Shown: positions 1 through 9,255 of the stretch, in pieces
Numbering within the stretch: position 1 is the stretch's first letter
How the letters are laid out: each line of letters starts with the position of its first letter
Source: Paenibacillus eucommiae
GTDB taxonomy: Bacteria; Bacillota; Bacilli; Paenibacillales; NBRC-103111
Length of the DNA stretch: 64,000 bases
NCBI RefSeq assembly: GCF_017874215.1
Contig: NZ_JAGGLB010000030.1
Coordinates: 1 to 64,000, forward strand
Direction: 5' to 3'
The notes under the pieces: generated by a model
What the model saw: the letters and a program-made list of their open reading frames with translations, nothing else
The model's database searches: none
Told to the model about the DNA's origin: nothing
Program-made: the position numbers and the translations under genes

Positions 1-1440
1 CTCGCTGATCCCACTGCTTGCATAGGTAGCCACGGTTACAGTGACATTCCCATTCGTTGAACTTGTCGGACTCACTGTCAAATCAATCGTGGGCACGTTG
101 CGGTCAATGTTGCTAATTGCGATCGTCTCAACCGCTTCATTGCCGGCATTATCCCTTGTATAGACGGTATAAGTACCATTCGCAGTAACGGTAAATTCAT
201 TGCCGACAATTGCTTCTCCGCCAGTTGCGAAGAATGCTGTTCCTTCATTGCCTGCTGCCCATCTCAGCTCGCTGATCCCACTACTTGCATAGGTAGCCAC
301 GGTTACAGTGACATTCCCATTCGTTGAACTTGTCGGACTCCCTGTCAAATCAATCGTGGGCACGTTGCGGTCAATGTTGCTAATTGCGATCGTCTCAACC
401 GCTTCATTACCTGCATTATCCCTTGCATAGACGGTATAAGTACCATTCGCAGTAACGATAAATTCATTGCCGACAATTGCTTCTCCGCCGGTTGCGAAGA
501 ATGCTGTTCCTTCATTGCCTGCTGCCCATTTCAACTCGCTGATCCCACTACTTGCATAAGTAGCCATGGTTACAGTGACATTCCCATTCGTTGAACTTGT
601 CGGACTCCCTGTCAAATCGATCGTGGGCACGTTGCGGTCAATGTTGCTGATTGCGATCGTCTCAACCGCTTCATTGCCGGCATTATCCCTTGCATAGACG
701 GTATAAGTGCCATTCGAGGTTACGGTGAATTCATTGCCGATAATTGCTTCCCCGTCAGTCGTGAAGAACGCTGTTCCTTCATTGCCTGCTGCCCATTTCA
801 ACTCGCTAATCCCACTACTTGCATAGGTAGCCACGGTTACAGTGACATTCCCATTCGTCGAACTTGTCGGACTTGCTGTCAAATCGACCGTAGGCAAGTT
901 GCGGTCAATGTTGCTGATTGTGATCATTTCAACCGCTTCGTTGCCTGCCTCGTCTCGCGCATAAACGGTATACGTTCCGTTAACTGTTGCGTCGAACGAG
1001 CCGCCTGTGAGCACCTGTCCGCCTGTTGCGAAGAACGCAGCAACCTGACTGCCTGTAGCCCATTTCACGCCGTCAATGGCGCTGCCCGTACCATCCGTGC
1101 CGACTGTTATAGTAACATTCCCATTCGTCGGTGTTGTCGGGCTAGCTGTCAGGTTAATCGTGGGCACGTTTCGATCAATGTTGCTGATTGTGATCATTTC
1201 AACCGATTCGTTGCCTGCCTCGTCTCGCGCATAAACGGTATACGTTCCGTTAACAGTTGCGGCGAACGAGCCGCCTGTGAGCACCTGTCCGCCTGTTGCG
1301 AAGAACGCGGCAACCTGGCTGCCTGTAGCCCATTTCACGCTGTCAATGGCGCTGCCCGTACCATCCGTGCCGACTGTTACGGTAACATTCCCATTCGTCG
1401 GTGTTGTCGGGTTAGCTGTCAAATCAATAGATGGGCTAGT
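1..1440 (-). repeat. Tandem 267/270-bp repeats coding Ig-like domains
   Basis: The string CATTCG of the repeated motif recurs at 51, 318, 585, 852, 1122 and 1392. Four units are spaced exactly 267 bp (89 residues) apart and the last two 270 bp (90 residues). The units near the window edge are almost identical to one another, while those near 1000-1400 form a second, slightly different subfamily. Both period lengths keep the reading frame of the surface protein. Confidence 0.9.
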
Positions 1441-3057
1441 ATGATCAACCTTAAATACTACTGTATATTGTTCTGTAGAGTTGTCTGGAGCTTCCACATC
1501 CAAGGTAATTGTCACCGTTCCTTCGGTAAGATCGATGGATGGAGAGTCCGACCCGTACGGCACCAGCGTATGATTGACTTTCACTTCCGAGAACGGGACA
1601 ACAGGAGTAGGCGTCACGATGACAGCATTCGCATTTGTCATCAGGTTGAAGGTGCGTTCCGCCAGATTGAATGTCAACCCGGGTATGTTAAGTTCCAGGT
1701 CTGCGAGCTCTGCCGTGATTGTCTGGAAATGGAGACTGTTAACAGTAGCATAAGTCTTCGAAGTTGATGAATCATAACTATATAGTGTCAGATTGGATAA
1801 ATTATAATTAAAGATTTGGTTACTCTGGAATGTTATATTCTCGCTAAGGACCAGAACATCCGAAAGTAACGCGTTATAGTAAAATGCTCTATTTCCAATT
1901 GTCGTTACGCTATCCGGAATCATCACACTTGTCAGCTTGTTTTCTTCAAACGCTCCAGGCCCGATCGTCGTCACACCTTCAGGAATCGTCAGCGTGGCCA
2001 ATTCATTAATCTTGAAAGCAGAATTATCGATTGTGGTGAGACTGCTTGGAAGGGTCAAACTAGTCAGCTTGTTTGCTTCAAATGCTGCAGTCCCGATCGT
2101 CGTCACACCTTCAGGAATCGTCAGCGTGGCCAATTCATTATACTTGAAAAGAGCATTACCGATTGTGGTGAGACTGCTTGGAAGGGTCAAACTAGTCAGC
2201 TTGTTTCTTTCAAACGCTGCAGGCCCGATCGTCGTCACACCTTCAGGAATCGTCAGCGTGGCCAATTCATTATACTTGAAAGCAGAATTATCGATTGTGG
2301 TGAGACTGCTTGGAAGGGTCAAACTAGTCAGCTTGTTTGCTTCAAACGCTTGTGGCCCGATCGTCGTCACACCTTCAGGAATCGTCAGCGTGGCCAATTC
2401 ATTAATCTTGAAAGCAGAATTATCGATTGTGGTGAGACTGCTTGGAAGGGTCAAACTAGTCAGCTTGTTTTCTTCAAATGCTGCAGTCCCGATCGTCGTC
2501 ACACCTTCAGGAATCGTCAGCGTGGCCAATTCATTATACTTGAAAAGAGCATTACCGATTGTGGTGAGACTGCTTGGAAGGGTCAAACTAGTCAGGTTGT
2601 TTTCTTCAAACGCTGCAGTCCCGATCGTCGTCACACCTTCAGGAATCGTCAGCGTGGCCAATTCATTATACATGAAAGCAGTATTATCGATTGTGGTGAG
2701 ACTGCTTGGAAGGATCAAACTAGTCAGCTTGTTTTCTGCAAACGCTGCAATCCCGATCGTCGTCACACCTTCAGGAATCGTTACCGAGGGCAGCTGCTTA
2801 TTCTTGAAAGCATTCATTCCGATTTCGACCACAATTAATCCGCTACCCACAGTATTCGGTATGACAACATCCACTCCGCTAGCTCCAATGTAGCTTGTAA
2901 TGATAGCGGTGCCATCGCCCAGGTCCTCATACTCAAAAACTCCTCCATGCACTGCAGCTTGTACAGTTGATACTGGAAACGACATGACACTTCCTAACAA
3001 TAGCAATATTGACAGTGCTGTAAGTCCTGTTTTACGTGAAAAACCTCGCAACATCAT
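1..3057 (-). CDS. Secreted surface protein with BspA-type leucine-rich repeats and Ig-like repeats (partial, C-terminus outside window)
   Basis: An open frame runs on the minus strand from an ATG at 3057, preceded by AAAGGTGGG five bases upstream, to the window edge, giving at least 1019 codons. The first ~35 residues are a signal peptide (basic start, hydrophobic core, then VQAAVHG). Residues ~75-375 are tandem LRR_5 (BspA-like) leucine-rich repeats, with units such as LTIPEGVTTIG alternating with LILPSSLTTID. Around residues 430-540 is a segment resembling a cadherin-like beta-sandwich domain. From ~540 onward there are at least six Ig-like repeats, each with PTTPTNGNVTVTV, NGTYTVYARDEAGNE and ISNID signatures. 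Surface proteins of this make-up are usually cell-wall adhesins or S-layer-associated proteins; an anchoring domain (SLH or LPXTG), if present, lies outside the window. It is divergent from the two-component system at 3200. Function is inferred from architecture only. Confidence 0.85.
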   Translation of the reverse strand, partial: MMLRGFSRKTGLTALSILLLLGSVMSFPVSTVQAAVHGGVFEYEDLGDGTAIITSYIGASGVDVVIPNTVGSGLIVVEIGMNAFKNKQLPSVTIPEGVTTIGIAAFAENKLTSLILPSSLTTIDNTAFMYNELATLTIPEGVTTIGTAAFEENNLTSLTLPSSLTTIGNALFKYNELATLTIPEGVTTIGTAAFEENKLTSLTLPSSLTTIDNSAFKINELATLTIPEGVTTIGPQAFEANKLTSLTLPSSLTTIDNSAFKYNELATLTIPEGVTTIGPAAFERNKLTSLTLPSSLTTIGNALFKYNELATLTIPEGVTTIGTAAFEANKLTSLTLPSSLTTIDNSAFKINELATLTIPEGVTTIGPGAFEENKLTSVMIPDSVTTIGNRAFYYNALLSDVLVLSENITFQSNQIFNYNLSNLTLYSYDSSTSKTYATVNSLHFQTITAELADLELNIPGLTFNLAERTFNLMTNANAVIVTPTPVVPFSEVKVNHTLVPYGSDSPSIDLTEGTVTITLDVEAPDNSTEQYTVVFKVDHTSPSIDLTANPTTPTNGNVTVTVGTDGTGSAIDSVKWATGSQVAAFFATGGQVLTGGSFAATVNGTYTVYARDEAGNESVEMITISNIDRNVPTINLTASPTTPTNGNVTITVGTDGTGSAIDGVKWATGSQVAAFFATGGQVLTGGSFDATVNGTYTVYARDEAGNEAVEMITISNIDRNLPTVDLTASPTSSTNGNVTVTVATYASSGISELKWAAGNEGTAFFTTDGEAIIGNEFTVTSNGTYTVYARDNAGNEAVETIAISNIDRNVPTIDLTGSPTSSTNGNVTVTMATYASSGISELKWAAGNEGTAFFATGGEAIVGNEFIVTANGTYTVYARDNAGNEAVETIAISNIDRNVPTIDLTGSPTSSTNGNVTVTVATYASSGISELRWAAGNEGTAFFATGGEAIVGNEFTVTANGTYTVYTRDNAGNEAVETIAISNIDRNVPTIDLTVSPTSSTNGNVTVTVATYASSGISE
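1937..2810 (-). repeat. Tandem 132-bp repeats coding paired leucine-rich repeats
   Basis: The motif ACTGCTTGGAAGG recurs at 2041, 2173, 2305, 2437, 2569 and 2701, a perfect 132-bp period. Each unit codes 44 residues, that is two 22-residue BspA-type leucine-rich repeats. Units differ by only a few bases, which points to recent expansion or gene conversion. Confidence 0.92.
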
Positions 3058-3199
3058 GAATTCCCACCTTTCATATCTGCATATATGATAACTACGTAGC
3101 AATTAGTTTTCATCCTAGCATACTGATATGATAAAATTATGATAGAATTCAATTACAACATCCAATTCTCTCAACATCAAAGGAGCAACTTACTTATAT

Positions 3200-4939
3200 A
3201 TGGAAGGTCTATGGACACTACCCTCAATCACAATCCTACTATCGGCCATTCTAATGTGCATCATGTTGATGTATGCGATCGTGTACTACCGGGAACGAGG
3301 TGTGCGCTTTTTCGTATGGGTATTAGGCTGTAGAGTCGTTTATGCCGGAAGTGTGATTCTCGAGATCAGTCGCACAGACTTGCAATCCAAGCTTTTTTTT
3401 CGAAATATAGAGCAAACCGCACTTTTATTCATGGTGCCATTGATGGTGCTATTTGTCCTGGACCTGATCGGCAAGGACAGGTGGTTGAGGCTGCGATGGA
3501 GCTTCCCTCTCCTTGCCCTATTCGCTTGCTGGGCCGTTCTGATCTGGACAGATCCTTATTGGCGCATCATTAATAGATCTCAAGAGTTGATTAATGGACA
3601 CCTGGTCACGACCAAGTCCCCGTACGCTCTAGCTTTCAATCTATTGTGCTATGCCATTATTGCGGGCTGCGTATTCGTTCTGTTCCGTTACATACGAGGC
3701 ACGCGTCCTGAAATCCGCGGCGCCGGCATGTGGCTGCTCCTGTTCGGCAGCATTCCAGCGTCGGTGGAAATGATGAAGTTATTCATGCCCACTCTCTCTC
3801 CGTGGCTTCTACCTCTCTCCGTGTATAGCGGGATTTGTGGCATGATCATGTTCTGGATTATTCTGCGGAAGAAACTATTCACAAGTGTCCCCGTGGCGAG
3901 GAACATCGTTGTAGAAACGATGCATGAAGGGATGCTCATTATGAATACGGATGGCAAGATTATCGATAGCAATAGATTGGCTCGTTTACTGTTAGAGGAT
4001 AACGGTAACCGACCAATTCTAGGCCGTAATTACGGCGAAGTACTCACAGCTTGGCCCCAGTGGCAGTCTGCATGTGCTCACATGGAAGAATGCCGAATCG
4101 AGATCAGTACACAGATCGGACATGAGAAGAAATCATACATAGTGAATATCTATCCATTCTTCACCCAGCGACAACGCAAGCTAGGAACCATCTCCATCAT
4201 TATCGATATTACGGAGAAGCAACAAACGCTGGAGCAGATCGCTCACCTTAACCAAATGAAGGATCAGCTCTTCACAGCGGTATCCCATGACATTCGTAAT
4301 CCGTTAGCCGTTCAAGTCAACTTGTTGGAGCTGCTAGAGCAAGAGAAAGGACCATCCAGCCAAGCTGGCAACGAGATTATTCATGCATTAGGCGAACAAA
4401 TTCGCAACACCTATACGATTGTCGAGAATCTCATGGAATGGTTCCGCGGTCAGAAGGAAGGCATTGTGCTGCATCCTGAATCACTTCTCGTATCTGATAT
4501 TGTCGAAGAAGCATGTCGTTTACTCTTGCTGAACTGTGAGGTGAAGCAATTGACTCTGCACGTCCATATAGATGAAGACATTCGTGTTTACGTCGATCGC
4601 GAAGCGCTTATTCTGGTAATTCGCAATCTTCTATCCAATGCGATTAAGTATTCTAATCAAGGTGGCATGATCCAAATAAGTGCTATACCTACCGAGAGCA
4701 GGGTCGAAATCTCTGTTACCGATAATGGTGTGGGGATGAGCGAGGAACAAATTCGCCATGTGTTCGATGAAACTCGGTTTGATTCCACTGTAGGCACCGC
4801 TGGCGAGAAAGGAACTGGTCTTGGATTACTCGTAAGCCGGCAATTCCTACAAATGTGCGGTGGATATCTCAAGGTGCACAGTAAACCAGGAAGCGGAAGC
4901 AACTTTACAATTGTTCTAGAGGGTGGGGATTTGCGATGA
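3200..4939 (+). CDS. Membrane sensor histidine kinase (7TM N-terminus, PAS, HisKA, HATPase)
   Basis: 579 residues. The first ~230 hold about seven hydrophobic segments, like the 7TM sensor module found at the N-terminus of some Firmicute histidine kinases. A PAS domain follows (~240-350, with the MHEGMLIMNTDGKIIDSN opening). The dimerisation/phosphoacceptor box is AVSHDIRNPLA (~residue 362), the N box is NLLSNAIKYS, and the G boxes are DNGVGM and GTGLGL, so the catalytic core looks intact. It should autophosphorylate and pass phosphate to the regulator that follows, with which it overlaps by ATGA. A ribosome-binding site AAAGGAG lies 13-14 bases before the ATG, longer than usual, but no better in-frame start is visible. 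The signal sensed is not known. Confidence 0.9.
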   Translation: MEGLWTLPSITILLSAILMCIMLMYAIVYYRERGVRFFVWVLGCRVVYAGSVILEISRTDLQSKLFFRNIEQTALLFMVPLMVLFVLDLIGKDRWLRLRWSFPLLALFACWAVLIWTDPYWRIINRSQELINGHLVTTKSPYALAFNLLCYAIIAGCVFVLFRYIRGTRPEIRGAGMWLLLFGSIPASVEMMKLFMPTLSPWLLPLSVYSGICGMIMFWIILRKKLFTSVPVARNIVVETMHEGMLIMNTDGKIIDSNRLARLLLEDNGNRPILGRNYGEVLTAWPQWQSACAHMEECRIEISTQIGHEKKSYIVNIYPFFTQRQRKLGTISIIIDITEKQQTLEQIAHLNQMKDQLFTAVSHDIRNPLAVQVNLLELLEQEKGPSSQAGNEIIHALGEQIRNTYTIVENLMEWFRGQKEGIVLHPESLLVSDIVEEACRLLLLNCEVKQLTLHVHIDEDIRVYVDREALILVIRNLLSNAIKYSNQGGMIQISAIPTESRVEISVTDNGVGMSEEQIRHVFDETRFDSTVGTAGEKGTGLGLLVSRQFLQMCGGYLKVHSKPGSGSNFTIVLEGGDLR

Positions 4940-6069
4940 GGGTTATTGTGATTGATGATGAGAAGGCCATGCATATCGTGATGAATCACTTACTATCCGA
5001 GATAAGCGGCGTAGTCGTGGTTGGTTGCTATCAAGATGCCGAACAGGCGCTGGAGCACGTACGACAAGAAGCCATAGATCTAGTATTCATAGATATCATG
5101 ATTGGGCAGGATCATGGGTTGGAGGTAGCCCGTCAGCTTCGTTCTACCCACAGTGAGATAGACATTGTATTCGTAACCTCACACAAGGAATTTGCTATTG
5201 ATTCATTCGACAGCTATCCCCTAGATTATATGATTAAGCCTGTTTCGAAATCACGTCTAGAGCAGACGATCGATCGAGCCGCAGCAAGAATCAGAGAGAA
5301 ATCCATGATTGCGGACAGCCCCACCGGAAAGCTGAAGGTGCGGGCCTTTGGAGGGTTCGAAGTAAGGAGCGAGCAAGTTGGACTTGCCAAATGGATCTCG
5401 AAGAAAAGTATGGAGCTGTTCGCCTACCTGCTCATGCATAGAGATCGCCAGGTTTCCAAAAGCCGGATCATCGAACACATTTACACCGACACTCCACAGA
5501 TGAATGCTGCACTCTACGTGAATACGAATGTGTATCAGCTACGTAAAACCCTGCATGCACTTGGATATAAGAACATCATTGTCCATTCTCAAGAACAATA
5601 CTGGTTGCTCCTCGATCAGATCGAGATTGATTTCGTGCAATTCGAAGATCAGATATCTCAATTCTCTGCAATTGAATCCGATCATATTGAGCAGGCATTG
5701 GCATGCGAACAACTGTATTCTGGAGAATTATTCGAGGACCGATCGTATGAATGGTCGATTACCGAGCAAGTCCGTCTGCACAATTTGTACGCCCACTTCG
5801 CCAAACAGTTGAGTCAGCTTCTGATATCGCATCGAAGATCCGAGCAAGCAACCCTCCTAATCAAGAAGCTGCTTCTAAGCGATGAATGGGACGAGGATGC
5901 GAACTTGTTACTACTTCAGGCTTATGGAGAATTGAAGGATTATGTATCATTTACGCAACATTATGCCCACATATCAAATCTGTACCAGCAAGAATTATCC
6001 GTTCCCCTTCCCATTGAATTCTCGGAGATGTATGAATACTTCATAAATAAATGCAATAAGACACCTTAG
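4936..6069 (+). CDS. Response regulator with winged-helix and BTAD-type output
   Basis: 377 residues. An N-terminal receiver domain (residues 1-115) begins MRVIVIDDEK and carries the phosphoacceptor in VFIDIMIGQDHG and the conserved lysine in MIKPVSKS. After a short linker comes an OmpR/SARP-like winged helix (~135-225, KLKVRAFGGFEV through NVYQLRKTLHALG) and then a helical region typical of the bacterial transcriptional activator domain (~235-370). Regulators of this make-up (REC-HTH-BTAD) are transcription factors in Firmicutes; targets are not deducible. The start codon overlaps the kinase stop by ATGA, implying translational coupling and one operon. A stem-loop terminator follows directly. 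Confidence 0.88.
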   Translation: MRVIVIDDEKAMHIVMNHLLSEISGVVVVGCYQDAEQALEHVRQEAIDLVFIDIMIGQDHGLEVARQLRSTHSEIDIVFVTSHKEFAIDSFDSYPLDYMIKPVSKSRLEQTIDRAAARIREKSMIADSPTGKLKVRAFGGFEVRSEQVGLAKWISKKSMELFAYLLMHRDRQVSKSRIIEHIYTDTPQMNAALYVNTNVYQLRKTLHALGYKNIIVHSQEQYWLLLDQIEIDFVQFEDQISQFSAIESDHIEQALACEQLYSGELFEDRSYEWSITEQVRLHNLYAHFAKQLSQLLISHRRSEQATLLIKKLLLSDEWDEDANLLLLQAYGELKDYVSFTQHYAHISNLYQQELSVPLPIEFSEMYEYFINKCNKTP

Positions 6070-6097
6070 AGCAATTTTCACTCTAAGGTGCCTTCTG
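6058..6097 (+). terminator. Rho-independent terminator between convergent genes
   Basis: Perfect 10-bp stem CACCTTAGAG (6062-6071) / CTCTAAGGTG (6081-6090) with a 9-base loop, extended by AAG/CTT-type pairing and followed by a weak T-run. It directly follows the response regulator. Because the stem is symmetric it may also serve groEL read from the other strand. Confidence 0.75.
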
Positions 6098-6164
6098 TTT
6101 ACACAATGTGGGCAAAAATCTGTTTCCCCTCAAGTAAACCCTTTACAACAGGCTTTTCAGCCTA

Positions 6165-7802
6165 CTACATCATTCCACCCATACCGCCCATGCCACCCAT
6201 TCCGCCCATATCAGGCATCGAAGGTTTGTCTTTTTCCGGTTTGTCAGCGATGACAGCCTCGGTTGTCAGGAACATAGCCGCTACGGATGCAGCGTTTTGA
6301 AGCGCGTAACGAGTTACTTTAGCTGGATCTACGATACCAGCTTCAAACATGTTAACCCATTCGCCGGTAGCAGCATTGTAGCCAATACCTACTTCTTCTT
6401 TTTTCAGACGCTCAACGATAACGGAGCCTTCTTGACCTGCGTTGGAAGCAATCGTGCGTACAGGCTCTTCTAGAGCGCGTAGAACGATGTTAACGCCTGT
6501 TTTCTCGTCGCCAGATACATTTACCGCAGAAACTGCGTTATAAACGTTAACAAGGGCTGTACCCCCACCGGATACGATACCTTCTTCAACTGCAGCACGA
6601 GTAGCGTTCAATGCATCTTCGATGCGAAGCTTACGCTCTTTCAGCTCAGTTTCAGTAGCAGCTCCGACTTTAATTACAGCTACACCGCCGGAAAGCTTAG
6701 CAAGACGCTCTTGCAATTTTTCTTTATCGAAATCGGAAGTAGTTTCTTCCAATTGTGCGCGAATTTGTACGATGCGAGCGCCGATGTCTTTCTTGTCGCC
6801 AGCGCCATCAACGATGATTGTGTTTTCTTTGGTTACGCGGATTTGACGCGCGCTTCCCAGTTGCTCTGGAGTTGTTGATTTCAGTTCCAGACCCAATTCT
6901 TCAGTGATCAGCTGGCCGCCTGTAAGAGCAGCAATGTCACCCAGCATAGCTTTACGGCGATCGCCGAAGCCTGGTGCTTTAACAGCTACGCAAGTGAATG
7001 TTCCGCGAAGTCTGTTAACTACTAGTGTAGCCAGAGCTTCACCTTCAACGTCTTCAGCAATGATCAAAAGCTGCTTACCGGATTGAACGACTTTTTCCAG
7101 AACAGGCAGAATTTCCTGAATGTTCGTGATTTTTTTGTCAGTAATCAGGATGTACGGGTTTTCCAGAACAGCTTCCATTTTGTCTGTATCTGTAATCATG
7201 TAAGGGGAAATGTAGCCGCGGTCGAATTGCATACCTTCTACAACTTCCAGCTCAGTAGCAAATCCACGGGATTCTTCTACTGTGATAACTCCGTCATTCC
7301 CTACTTTCTCCATAGCTTCAGCGATCAATTGACCCACTTCATCGTCAGCAGCGGAAATAGCAGCTACTTGTGCGATGGATTGCTTGTTTTCGATCGGCTT
7401 AGCAATTTTTTGAAGCTCTTCTACAGCTGCTTTAACGGCTTTCTCAATCCCTTTGCGAATAACCATCGGGTTAGCGCCTGCAGTTACGTTCTTCAATCCT
7501 TCACGGATCATGGCTTGCGCCAGAACAGTTGCAGTTGTAGTACCGTCACCAGCTACATCATTGGTTTTGGTTGCTACTTCTTTAACAAGCTGAGCACCCA
7601 TATTTTCAAATGCATCTTCAAGTTCAATTTCCTTGGCGATAGTCACACCGTCATTGGTGATAAGCGGGCTGCCGAATTTCTTCTCAAGTACAACGTTACG
7701 GCCTTTAGGACCGAGAGTTACTTTTACAGCGTTAGCCAAAGCATCAACCCCGCGAAGCATCGCGCGGCGTGCGTCTTCACTAAATTTAATTTCTTTTGCC
7801 AT
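6165..7802 (-). CDS. groEL: Chaperonin GroEL (HSP60)
   Basis: 545 residues, the usual GroEL length. It forms the double-ring ATP-dependent folding chamber in the cytoplasm together with GroES. Visible hallmarks are the N-terminal MAKEIKFSEDARRAML, TLGPKGRNVVL, the ATP-binding GDGTTTATVLAQ near residue 86, and the C-terminal GGMGGMGGMGGMM tail. It is the second gene of a groES-groEL operon, 110 bp after groES, and should share the CIRCE-controlled promoter upstream of groES. Nothing is abnormal in length or motifs. Confidence 0.99.
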   Translation of the reverse strand: MAKEIKFSEDARRAMLRGVDALANAVKVTLGPKGRNVVLEKKFGSPLITNDGVTIAKEIELEDAFENMGAQLVKEVATKTNDVAGDGTTTATVLAQAMIREGLKNVTAGANPMVIRKGIEKAVKAAVEELQKIAKPIENKQSIAQVAAISAADDEVGQLIAEAMEKVGNDGVITVEESRGFATELEVVEGMQFDRGYISPYMITDTDKMEAVLENPYILITDKKITNIQEILPVLEKVVQSGKQLLIIAEDVEGEALATLVVNRLRGTFTCVAVKAPGFGDRRKAMLGDIAALTGGQLITEELGLELKSTTPEQLGSARQIRVTKENTIIVDGAGDKKDIGARIVQIRAQLEETTSDFDKEKLQERLAKLSGGVAVIKVGAATETELKERKLRIEDALNATRAAVEEGIVSGGGTALVNVYNAVSAVNVSGDEKTGVNIVLRALEEPVRTIASNAGQEGSVIVERLKKEEVGIGYNAATGEWVNMFEAGIVDPAKVTRYALQNAASVAAMFLTTEAVIADKPEKDKPSMPDMGGMGGMGGMGGMM

Positions 7803-7912
7803 GAAAATGAAACCTCCCTAAGAGTGTTTGGTTAAGTAATAACGAAATGCTAATTTAATAAGTAAGTGTCCGTATGGACTCTATGCATGTGTAAATTGAG
7901 TGTGTGTGTAAA

Positions 7913-8194
7913 TTAAGCAAATACTGCTAAAATGTCGCTTTCGCGCAAAATCAACAGCTCGCGTCCTTCGTACTTCACTTCAGTGCCTGCATATTTGGAG
8001 AAAATGATGCGGTCGCCTTCTTTAACTTCAAGCGGAACACGCACGCCATCCTTCAAAACACCTAAACCTGCTGCTACGACTTTACCTTCTTGCGGCTTTT
8101 CTTTAGCTGTATCTGGCAGCACGATGCCGCTTGCAGTAACCTCATCCTTCGCAATGGCTTCAATGATTACGCGATCACCTAACGGTCTGATCAT
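7913..8194 (-). CDS. groES: Co-chaperonin GroES (HSP10)
   Basis: 93 residues, standard size. Starts MIRPLGDRVIIEAIAKDE and holds the mobile-loop region (TASGIVLPDTAKEKPQEG) and the C-terminal LLILRESDILAVFA beta hairpin. It caps the GroEL ring. A ribosome-binding site (AAGGAGG) precedes the ATG. It is first in the operon with groEL, transcribed from a SigA-like promoter overlapped downstream by a CIRCE element. Confidence 0.99.
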   Translation of the reverse strand: MIRPLGDRVIIEAIAKDEVTASGIVLPDTAKEKPQEGKVVAAGLGVLKDGVRVPLEVKEGDRIIFSKYAGTEVKYEGRELLILRESDILAVFA

Positions 8195-8240
8195 GGAAAA
8201 ATAGCCTCCTTAGATATGGTTCTTTTTATATTGTGGGTCA

Positions 8241-8267
8241 TTAGCACTCATAAGCACTTAGTGCTAA
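8241..8267 (-). promoter_or_regulatory. CIRCE operator (HrcA binding site) of groES-groEL
   Basis: TTAGCACTC at 8241-8249, nine bases, then TAGTGCTAA at 8259-8267. This matches the CIRCE inverted repeat (TTAGCACTC-N9-GAGTGCTAA) with one mismatch. It lies between the promoter and groES, the standard position for heat-inducible repression by HrcA. hrcA itself is not in this window. Confidence 0.95.
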
Positions 8268-8278
8268 CAACAATTCTT

Positions 8279-8307
8279 ATGATAATCATTTCAGCGGAAA
8301 TTTGCAA
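8279..8307 (-). promoter_or_regulatory. SigA-type promoter of groES-groEL
   Basis: On the minus strand, -35 TTGCAA (8302-8307), a 17-base spacer, and -10 TATCAT (8279-8284). The CIRCE element begins about 12 bases downstream of the -10, so it would overlap the transcription start. Confidence 0.7.
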
Positions 8308-8384
8308 GTCCTTTTACACATTTTTCAAACTTTTTTGCACCTCTTCATTGTATCCACGGGTTGGACGATTATTCCAAAGAAAAA

Positions 8385-8416
8385 AGAAAAAGCAGCCGAC
8401 ATCATCGTTAGCTGCT
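8385..8416 (-). terminator. Terminator after tatC
   Basis: Read on the minus strand, AAGCAGC ... GGCTGCTTTTTC forms a stem (arms at 8411-8416 and 8391-8396) followed by a T-rich tract. It begins at the tatC stop codon and would end the molybdopterin/tat transcript. Confidence 0.7.
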
Positions 8417-9174
8417 TATTCAGGTGTCGATTCTTGAGCCCACTCAGCATCCTGCAAAAGCTGCTTACGGTGGATTCTGGTCGAAAAGAACACGCCAATT
8501 TCATATAAAATAATAAGCGGAATAGAAACAAGAATAGCTGAAATTGCATCTGGTGGAGTAATCAATGTGGACAGGACAACCATCAGCATATACGCATACC
8601 GGCGAAATTTCTGCAGCAGCTTGGGGTTCAGAAGCCTGATTTTTGTAAGGAACATAACTACAATTGGCATTTCAAAAACTAGCGACAAGGGAATCAGAAT
8701 GTTGAACATAAAAGAAAAATACTGCGAAACACCATAAACCTCATTAATCTCAAGGCTTTGGCTAATCGAAGACGTAAAGTGAAAGGCCAGCGGAAACACA
8801 ACAAAGTAACCGAAAGACAGACCTGCCAGAAAAAATATAAAAACCGCAGGAATGTACATGATCGATGCTTTCTGTTCAGATACGCGAAGACCCGGCTTCA
8901 CAAAAGCCCAAATATGATAGAGCGCAATAGGCAAGGTTATTAACAAGCCAACAACAAGGCCAAAATTCATATAAAGCTTGAGGGAGTCCCACGGGGAAAA
9001 AACATTCCACTCGATGCCATTAGCAGGGGGAACGCTTTTCAAGAACCGGATCAAAGACCGCGCAAATACCAGCCCGATTACCATGCCAATGACCAGCATT
9101 AGCAGCACCCACATAATCCGTTTCCGAAGCTCTCCAAGATGATCTACCAGGGACATTTCTTCCTTCATTGACAT
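8416..9174 (-). CDS. tatC: Sec-independent protein translocase TatC
   Basis: 252 residues with six predicted membrane helices, the normal TatC size. It is the core receptor of the twin-arginine translocase for folded proteins. The conserved N-terminal motif LVDHLGELRKRI, the FxxPGL motif (FVKPGLRVSEQKA) and YFSFMFNILIPLSLVFEMP are all visible. It follows tatA by 81 bp; the minimal Gram-positive TatA-TatC pair is therefore complete, comparable with tatAy-tatCy in the syntenic B. subtilis position. Confidence 0.98.
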   Translation of the reverse strand: MSMKEEMSLVDHLGELRKRIMWVLLMLVIGMVIGLVFARSLIRFLKSVPPANGIEWNVFSPWDSLKLYMNFGLVVGLLITLPIALYHIWAFVKPGLRVSEQKASIMYIPAVFIFFLAGLSFGYFVVFPLAFHFTSSISQSLEINEVYGVSQYFSFMFNILIPLSLVFEMPIVVMFLTKIRLLNPKLLQKFRRYAYMLMVVLSTLITPPDAISAILVSIPLIILYEIGVFFSTRIHRKQLLQDAEWAQESTPE

Positions 9175-9255
9175 GTTTCACCAACCTACTTTTTTCTATT
9201 AATAATAGCATAAAAAGATAGAATAAAACGTTTACATGATCTCAGGTGGGGCTAA

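Noticed and set aside
1937..2893. 318-residue plus-strand gene across the leucine-rich repeat block
   Set aside because: It is the antisense of the surface protein; its repeats follow from the 132-bp DNA period and it has no ribosome-binding site.
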